Below, piece after piece: positions 6,549 to 9,918 of a DNA stretch of 9,918 bases (position 1 is its first letter; each line of letters opens with the position of its first letter). Under the pieces are notes generated by a model. The model was given only the letters and a program-made list of their open reading frames with translations, was not told the DNA's origin and made no database searches. This stretch comes from Calditrichota bacterium. GTDB taxonomy: Bacteria; Calditrichota; Calditrichia; Calditrichales; Calditrichaceae. The translations under genes and the position numbers were made by a program. The DNA is taken from contig JAJRSN010000168.1 of the NCBI GenBank assembly GCA_024278715.1, positions 1 to 9,918 of the forward strand. The letters are read 5' to 3'.

Positions 6549-6772
6549 ATGGGCACTGAAAAAATATTTTCCTTTCTGCAATTAAACAATAAAACAAAAT
6601 TAATATCTTCAAAGCGGAGAATCAACCCGAAATCTCCGTGAAAGAAATTAAATTCTTAACAGAGAATGAACTCAAAAACTCTAAGCCGGATCCGTACAGA
6701 CATCACGGATTTATGATATTTTCAGTCAACTTTGTTACGTATTCGTTAAGCGTTATGGGTGTAAGCGTGTAA
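6549..6772 (+). pseudogene. Possible plus-strand gene remnant
   Basis: From an ATG at 6549 (with a too-close AAGGAG) one frame gives MGTEKIFSFLQLNNKTKL. In a shifted frame from 6593 the sequence reads NIFKAENQPE, ISVKEIKFLTENELKNSKPD and PYRHHGFMIFS, which has the look of real protein, and then runs into the repeat-type spacer and stops at 6770-6772. A single frameshift near 6600 would join them. I do not recognise the family. Chance open frame is a fair alternative. Confidence 0.25.
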
Positions 6773-6860
6773 GCGGATCTCTTCAGCTCTCTTAGCACGG
6801 TAGATTGTGGTCACGGCTTCCCGCCAACCCTTTACTTTAATCTTTGATCTTGTCGAGTAG
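6741..6860. repeat. Second copy of the repeat-type spacer
   Basis: This stretch carries cgttaagcgttatgggtgtaag, gtgtaagcggatct, actttaatctttga and tcttgtcgag. Each resembles the elements that make up the spacer at 1570-1905 (tcgttaa, gtgtaag, tctttaa, cttgtcga). Here they are single or paired, not expanded. It abuts the truncated 3' end of the saccharopine-dehydrogenase-like pseudogene. Confidence 0.6.
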
Positions 6861-6880
6861 GCATAACTATAATCCGTAAT

Positions 6881-7408
6881 AAAATTGTCAAGCACCCATT
6901 GATTGGAAGACTCGCCGTGAACTTCACCCTAGACCAGCAGGAGGAAAATATCGATATTATTGACCACATCAAGCGCCATTGTACAATGGCTAACAAGAAG
7001 GTTGGTCAAGCCCGGCGTCAAGCCCACGCTCAGTAGAATTGTGGAGCCGCGCTCTTTGGCTTTGTCGCTAAACGTTTCAATCCGGGATAGAATTTCGTAG
7101 GTCGCCGAAATGTCAATGTAGTGGATTCCTCTTTCGATGCATTGTTCGAGAAATCCGGTGTCCGGGTTATCAACGCACATCACGACCACGGCGATATTAT
7201 CATCAAGAATCGAGCCGACCTCATCCATATCGGAAATATCCGGTTTTGCCGGCGACAGCTTATTATTGCGTTCCGAAGCGAAGTTTTGAGCCTTTTGAAA
7301 GTTTCTGCCCGCTACAATCACTTGCCAGGAAAATCGATCGCCAAGCGCAGCGGAAATGATTCTGCCAACTCAGCCGTATTCTCCAACGATTAGAATTTTG
7401 CCTTCCAT
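6881..7408 (-). pseudogene. Saccharopine dehydrogenase-like NAD(P)-binding protein, broken
   Basis: The gene begins with an AGGAGGT ribosome binding site and ATG (7406-7408) and reads MEGKILIVGEYG-stop-VGRIISAALGDRFSWQVIVAGR, the Rossmann glycine motif interrupted by TGA at 7370-7372. It then continues through NPDTGFLEQCIERGIHYIDI and ILLSVGLTPGLTNLLVSHC, typical of saccharopine-dehydrogenase NADP-binding family proteins. A second stop, TAG at 6929-6931, falls where the family has LGLGE (here DIFLLLV-stop-GEVHGE). Recognisable sequence ends at about 6881 (NQWVLDNF), beyond which repeat-type spacer replaces the substrate-binding half. The family is normally about 350-390 residues, so about half is lost. 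Two stops and a truncation make this a clear pseudogene that still keeps its translation signal. The natural substrate was probably an amino-acid-like or short-chain compound but cannot be told. Confidence 0.88.
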
Positions 7409-7428
7409 AATATACCTCCTGTTGACTT

Positions 7429-7632
7429 TCATGGTTTGCGAATGGGCGTCTTAACTGCATCTGACGGATTGCGTATGCTCTCCGAGTTAATGCGTTTGAC
7501 ATTATTCCCGTCCTTAAGAAAATTATAACGCATCTTCAGTTTAAGTAACTCATAAAGCAGGAGGTCACAAAGTGTTTTTACGTCAAACAATACCAATGAT
7601 AACGTGGAATTTACATTGATGTAAAAAATTAT
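7429..7632 (-). other. Open minus-strand frame, possibly the tail of a lost gene
   Basis: A 67-codon open stretch ends in TGA 21 nt before the ATG of the saccharopine-dehydrogenase-like pseudogene. The translation (FDVKTLCDLLLYELLKLKMR, YNFLKDGNNVKRINSESIRN, PSDAVKTPIRKP) looks protein-like but matches nothing I know. The only ATG is at 7533, without a clear binding site. It could be the 3' remnant of an upstream operon member or a chance open frame. Confidence 0.2.
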
Positions 7633-7633
7633 C

Positions 7634-7694
7634 TATGCGCGTCATCGGTCAAAAAGCAACTATTGCAGCTCACAAAAAATACTCGCTTTGCCTA
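7634..7694. repeat. Dispersed repeat family 3, copy 1
   Basis: This matches 9522-9584 over about 60 bp. The best block is gcgcgtcatcgRtcaaaaWgc, then actatt, a variable stretch, and cacaa-aaaatac-cgcttt. On the plus strand both copies read R-V-I-x-Q-x-A-T-I-x-x-H-K-K in the same frame. Confidence 0.8.
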
Positions 7695-7943
7695 TGCATT
7701 GCTTAATCCGTTTTAGCATTATTTTACTGGTTTGGTTCCGGCGTCCTTTCGCGCAAGGAGGGCGGAGAGATTTTTTTAGGGGAATTTTAGAAATCGGTAG
7801 GAAATAAAAGGAAGAAAGCGGGGGAGGGTCTATTTTGAGATTTGGCTGTTTGTCAAAAAATCAGGTAAATTAAGAAATTAACGCATTTTAAGATGATATT
7901 TTGAAACCGTTTATTCATTAATCAAATAGAAATATTAAGCAAC
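7695..7943. other. Gap with no feature seen
   Basis: No ORF with family character, no hairpin of note and no repeat was found. It holds a purine-rich stretch at about 7760-7830 (aaggaagaaagcgggggagg). It separates repeat family 3 copy 1 from repeat family 2 copy 2. Confidence 0.5.
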
Positions 7944-8041
7944 TGGATTAATCCGAAACAGGTGTTAAATATCGGAGTTTGTATTATCGGAATTTGGCGG
8001 TCTGTTTTTGTGCGCGTGAGGTTTAATACCTTATTTTGTTA
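7944..8041. repeat. Dispersed repeat family 2, copy 2
   Basis: This is the counterpart of 3319-3426. It lies directly after the stop of the RelE remnant, the same position relative to a minus-strand gene end as copy 1. Here ggtgttaaa (from 7961) and tttaatacc (to 8030) form an imperfect inverted repeat at the two ends. Confidence 0.8.
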
Positions 8042-8049
8042 CCACTCAA

Positions 8050-8301
8050 TTATTTGTAAATGTTTTTTCGATGTACTATACTTATGATAATTATAATTAA
8101 TCTATCATCTTCTATTTCGTATATGACCCTATAATTTCCTATCCTAATCTTTCAGGCAAATCTCCCTGTTAATTTTTTAGCATCGGAAGGTCTTGGATTG
8201 TCAGAAAGATTGTGTATGGATTCAATAATTCGATTTTGATCTTTTTCCGGGATTTTACTTAAGGCTTTTTGAGCAGACCTTTCAATAATTGAGGAAAATA
8301 C
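8050..8301 (-). pseudogene. RelE-type toxin remnant
   Basis: Read through one stop, the 84 codons give a nearly full-length RelE/ParE-superfamily toxin: IIERSAQKALSKIPEKDQNR, NLSDNPRPSDAKKLTGRFA, stop, KIRIGNYRVIYEIEDDRL and the typical end VHRKNIYK. Active members cut mRNA on the ribosome. Codon 50 (8152-8154) is TGA at a place where Trp (TGG) would fit before KIRIG. No ATG, GTG or TTG stands at the expected N-terminus; the frame is open back to the methyltransferase TAG with GTA where the start should be. No antitoxin gene is adjacent, so the protein is unlikely to be made. It starts about 50 bp after the methyltransferase stop. Confidence 0.85.
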
Positions 8302-8352
8302 GAGAAAGCGTTTGGAAATAAAAGCCCAAAAGCGGAGACGGTAATTACAGCG

Positions 8353-9189
8353 CTATAATTTACGGCAATCCATACAAACCCAGGGAATCGTAAGTTTTAA
8401 TTCACCGTTTTGTTGCGAAACCATGTTAAGTTTGTTCTCTATCCTTTTGAATATCCGTTTTACATCCTGAGCATTAAGTATAATCTTCCAGCTTTCTAAA
8501 AATGACAGCTTTATGAAAAAATGATTTAACATCGAACTGGCATCGGTAAATCGTAAATTGAAAGAATCTTTATGGATACCTTGAATTTTAAAACCGGATT
8601 TTACCAATAACTCTGTTGTATAAGACAATGGTTTTCTTTTTGAAAAAATATGATCTTCTAATTTTCTTAATTCCATAGTCTTATTATTTTCTTTTAATAC
8701 GCTTCTGAAAATATCATAAAACTCGATCATTGTTTCGGGTAGATTCATCGTGACAACGAACTGCGCGCCGCTTTTAGAGACTCTGCTGATTTCTTCCAAA
8801 GCCTTCTTATCGTCCTCTACATTATTTATTCCGTTATTAGATATTATTAAATCAAAGTGTTTATCTTCAAAAGGTAATGATTCAACGTTGCCGTTTATTA
8901 TCTTTAAATTCTTAATATCCCAAATTTTCATTTTAAATTTTATACGATCAACCGCTGCCTCCCAAGGATCAATTCCGTAAACTTTACATGTATTTCCTAA
9001 TCGTTGAGATAATTCAATTATGGGAAATCCTGTTCCGCTTCCAATATCCAGGACATTTATATTTTGTTTAAGTTCAACAACATCCAAAAGTTTTAAACCG
9101 AATGGAGCCGACCATAACGGTAAATCGTCAATTGCCGATAAAACATTGGGATCATTCAAATTATATTTTGATTTTATCCATTCATGCAT
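8353..9189 (-). CDS. Class I SAM-dependent methyltransferase
   Basis: The 278-residue protein has the class I fold signature: motif I VLDIGSGTG at 46-54, the acidic ribose-binding D74 in VYGIDPW, the adenine-side segment NVESLPFEDKHFDLIISNNG at 101-120, and the post-motif ALEEISRVSKSGAQFVVTMN at 130-149. The C-terminal 100 residues (SGFKIQGIHKDSFNLRFTDA, LESWKIILN) are a variable cap that would set the substrate, and it ends in WVCMDCRKL with a CxxC. By sequence it is closest to the UbiE/small-molecule type (Methyltransf_11/25-like). The substrate is not predictable. The ATG at 9187-9189 has no good ribosome binding site. The gene is intact although flanked on both sides by decaying genes. 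Confidence 0.92.
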   Translation of the reverse strand: MHEWIKSKYNLNDPNVLSAIDDLPLWSAPFGLKLLDVVELKQNINVLDIGSGTGFPIIELSQRLGNTCKVYGIDPWEAAVDRIKFKMKIWDIKNLKIINGNVESLPFEDKHFDLIISNNGINNVEDDKKALEEISRVSKSGAQFVVTMNLPETMIEFYDIFRSVLKENNKTMELRKLEDHIFSKRKPLSYTTELLVKSGFKIQGIHKDSFNLRFTDASSMLNHFFIKLSFLESWKIILNAQDVKRIFKRIENKLNMVSQQNGELKLTIPWVCMDCRKL

Positions 9190-9235
9190 AATAATTTTAC
9201 TTTATATGTGATTTACATATTTATTGCCGAGAGCG

Positions 9236-9261
9236 GCTAACCCCTAAACCTCACGGTTAGC
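9236..9261. repeat. Inverted repeat GCTAAC/GTTAGC
   Basis: GCTAAC (9236-9241) and GTTAGC (9256-9261) are exact inverses separated by 14 nt, about 46-72 bp upstream of the methyltransferase start. The right arm is the core of repeat family 1 copy 3. It could be an operator or a hairpin in the leader; no T-tract follows it. Confidence 0.5.
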
Positions 9262-9320
9262 AAAATAACTAATAAATAGCACGAGGAATCCGAAAAAGAA
9301 TAAAAAATCAATTTAACTTT
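9249..9320. repeat. Dispersed repeat family 1, copy 3
   Basis: The sequence cctcacggttagcaaaataa then ctaataaat, and gaatccgaaaaagaataaa, matches 4606-4690 and 6436-6491. A further shared piece, cattacc gtt with agt-ccga (about 9358-9385 against 4850-4878), suggests that copies 1 and 3 are remnants of one longer element with different interiors. Confidence 0.75.
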
Positions 9321-9390
9321 GGAAGATTCTTCATTTCGTTGTATCAAAAAAACGATCTCCATTACCGTTAACTCTGGAGTACCGACCTTG

Positions 9391-9414
9391 ATATTTTTTT
9401 ACATAAAAAAATAT
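9391..9414. repeat. Perfect A+T-only hairpin
   Basis: The arms atattttttt and aaaaaaatat are exact inverses around an acat loop. With no G or C in the stem it is a weak terminator at best; it may only mark the end of the upstream decayed region. Confidence 0.5.
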
Positions 9415-9521
9415 GACACATTTTCATTTTAGTTTACTTGTGAGAAACCGGGATGTTCTTATTTATTCTATACCATAAAGCACAAATATAAATAATTAAT
9501 CGATAGATATGCAAAAAGATG

Positions 9522-9584
9522 TATGTGCGCGTCATCGATCAAAATGCGACTATTCCCGTTCACAAGAAAATACCCGCTTTACCC
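9522..9584. repeat. Dispersed repeat family 3, copy 2
   Basis: This is the counterpart of 7634-7694 with about 80 per cent identity by eye. It lies 33 bp downstream of the T9SS fragment stop. The plus-strand frame reads VRVIDQNATIPVHKKIPALP and then stops. Confidence 0.8.
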
Positions 9585-9617
9585 GCGGCGGATAATTAAT
9601 GTCCGATTACCTATCTA

Positions 9618-9814
9618 TTATTTGACCAGTAACATTTTTTTAACAGACTTAAACTCAGACGTCAGAATTTCATAATAATAAATACTTGATGACAGATTAT
9701 TCGCATTAAAATAGACTTTGTGTTTTCTGGCAGATTTAAACTCGTTAAAAGAGTGAATAGTTCGTTACCCAATACGTCATAAATTTTTATTTGAACCAAC
9801 GTACTCTTTATAAA
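9618..9814 (-). pseudogene. T9SS type A C-terminal sorting domain, frameshifted fragment
   Basis: The frame from 9814 reads VQIKIYDVLGNELFTLL. A shift of one base near 9745 then gives NEFKSARKHKVYFNAN, NLSSSIYYYEILTSEFK and SVKKMLLVK-stop. This is the whole Por-secretion-type sorting domain, which sends secreted proteins across the outer membrane through the type IX system. The 197-bp length is exactly one base short of 66 codons, and restoring one A to the AAC of Asn repairs it. Just upstream is an in-frame TAA (9815-9817), so the cargo domain is gone. The fragment is therefore an orphan tail left from a lost secreted or surface protein. It is the best taxonomic clue in the window. Confidence 0.9.
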
Positions 9815-9819
9815 TTAGA

Positions 9820-9918
9820 TTATGTTTCTAATTTTGAAATTTCGTTCTTTATTTCTTCGATAACCTCATAATTATAGATTCTCTTTTTATTCCTTTCTTT
9901 TATTGAAAAAATATAAAA
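9820..9918 (-). CDS. C-terminal end of an unidentified gene
   Basis: The frame is open from the window edge for 32 codons and stops at TAA (9820-9822). The sequence is charged and helix-like (SIKERNKKRIYNYEVIEEIK then NEISKLET), as in a coiled-coil or small regulatory protein tail. It is not in the same frame as the T9SS fragment that follows 5 bp later. Too short to assign; chance is possible in such A+T-rich DNA. Confidence 0.4.
   Translation of the reverse strand, partial: FYIFSIKERNKKRIYNYEVIEEIKNEISKLET

Noticed and set aside
7263..7502. 79-codon minus-strand ORF overlapping the dehydrogenase-like pseudogene
   Set aside because: It is an out-of-frame shadow; the family sequence lies in the other frame.
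3319..9261. Integron cassette array: same-strand small genes separated by repeats, GCCTAAC just after the MtrA-like stop, and a GCTAAC/GTTAGC pair before the methyltransferase
   Set aside because: No integrase is visible, I could not find matching RYYYAAC and GTTRRRY ends for any single repeat, the GCTAAC/GTTAGC pair is too close together for an attC site, and most cores do not fit the consensus. An attC covariance search (for example HattCI or IntegronFinder) would settle it.
4627..9385. A MITE with terminal inverted repeats (acggtta ... taaccgt-like ends) spanning each family 1 copy
   Set aside because: The ends match over only about 6 bp, no target-site duplication was seen, and the interiors of copies 1 and 3 differ in length and sequence.
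9391..9414. Intrinsic terminator
   Set aside because: The stem contains no G or C, so it is unlikely to terminate transcription; kept only as a repeat.

Overview
The window looks like accessory DNA from a member of the Bacteroidota/Ignavibacteria side of the FCB group. The grounds are a FecR-type anti-sigma gene next to an ECF sigma gene, and a recognisable type IX secretion (T9SS, type A) C-terminal sorting domain near the right end. Some genes carry strong AGGAGG-like ribosome binding sites, which is less typical of Bacteroidia, so Ignavibacteria or a relative is my guess rather than a demonstrated placement. Every convincing gene lies on the minus strand, so transcription runs from high to low coordinates.

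Left part (1-3100). A FecR-like anti-sigma factor, cut by the window edge, lies downstream of its ECF sigma factor (608-1162). A doubtful 88-codon ORF overlaps the sigma start by 4 bp. A 700-bp spacer follows that is unusually rich in tandem repeats: a 14-bp repeat and three separate 7-bp arrays. Next come a 62-residue two-helix membrane protein with a strong RBS and a plausible promoter, a bidirectional terminator, and a complete bacterioferritin with ferroxidase ligands and haem Met.

Middle (3300-6400). The most notable intact gene (3445-4563) encodes a cysteine-rich N-terminus, a corrinoid-binding domain like subunit A of methyltetrahydromethanopterin:coenzyme M methyltransferase (MtrA), and a DUF4346 C-terminus. 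It is followed by two weak or unknown small genes and a HEAT-repeat protein with an N-terminal cysteine cluster. The DNA here is visibly more A+T-rich.

Right part (6400-9918). This is a zone of gene decay. It holds a saccharopine-dehydrogenase-like pseudogene with two in-frame stops, a RelE-type toxin remnant with a TGA stop and no start, a frameshifted T9SS sorting-domain fragment, and a faint plus-strand remnant. Between them lies an intact class I SAM-dependent methyltransferase. Three families of diverged dispersed repeats (about 60-110 bp) sit at the gene boundaries across the middle and right parts. I see no integrase, transposase, CRISPR array, tRNA or rRNA. Taken together, the right two thirds read as an accessory region built of single genes separated by related intergenic repeats, several already decaying, rather than as one coherent operon.
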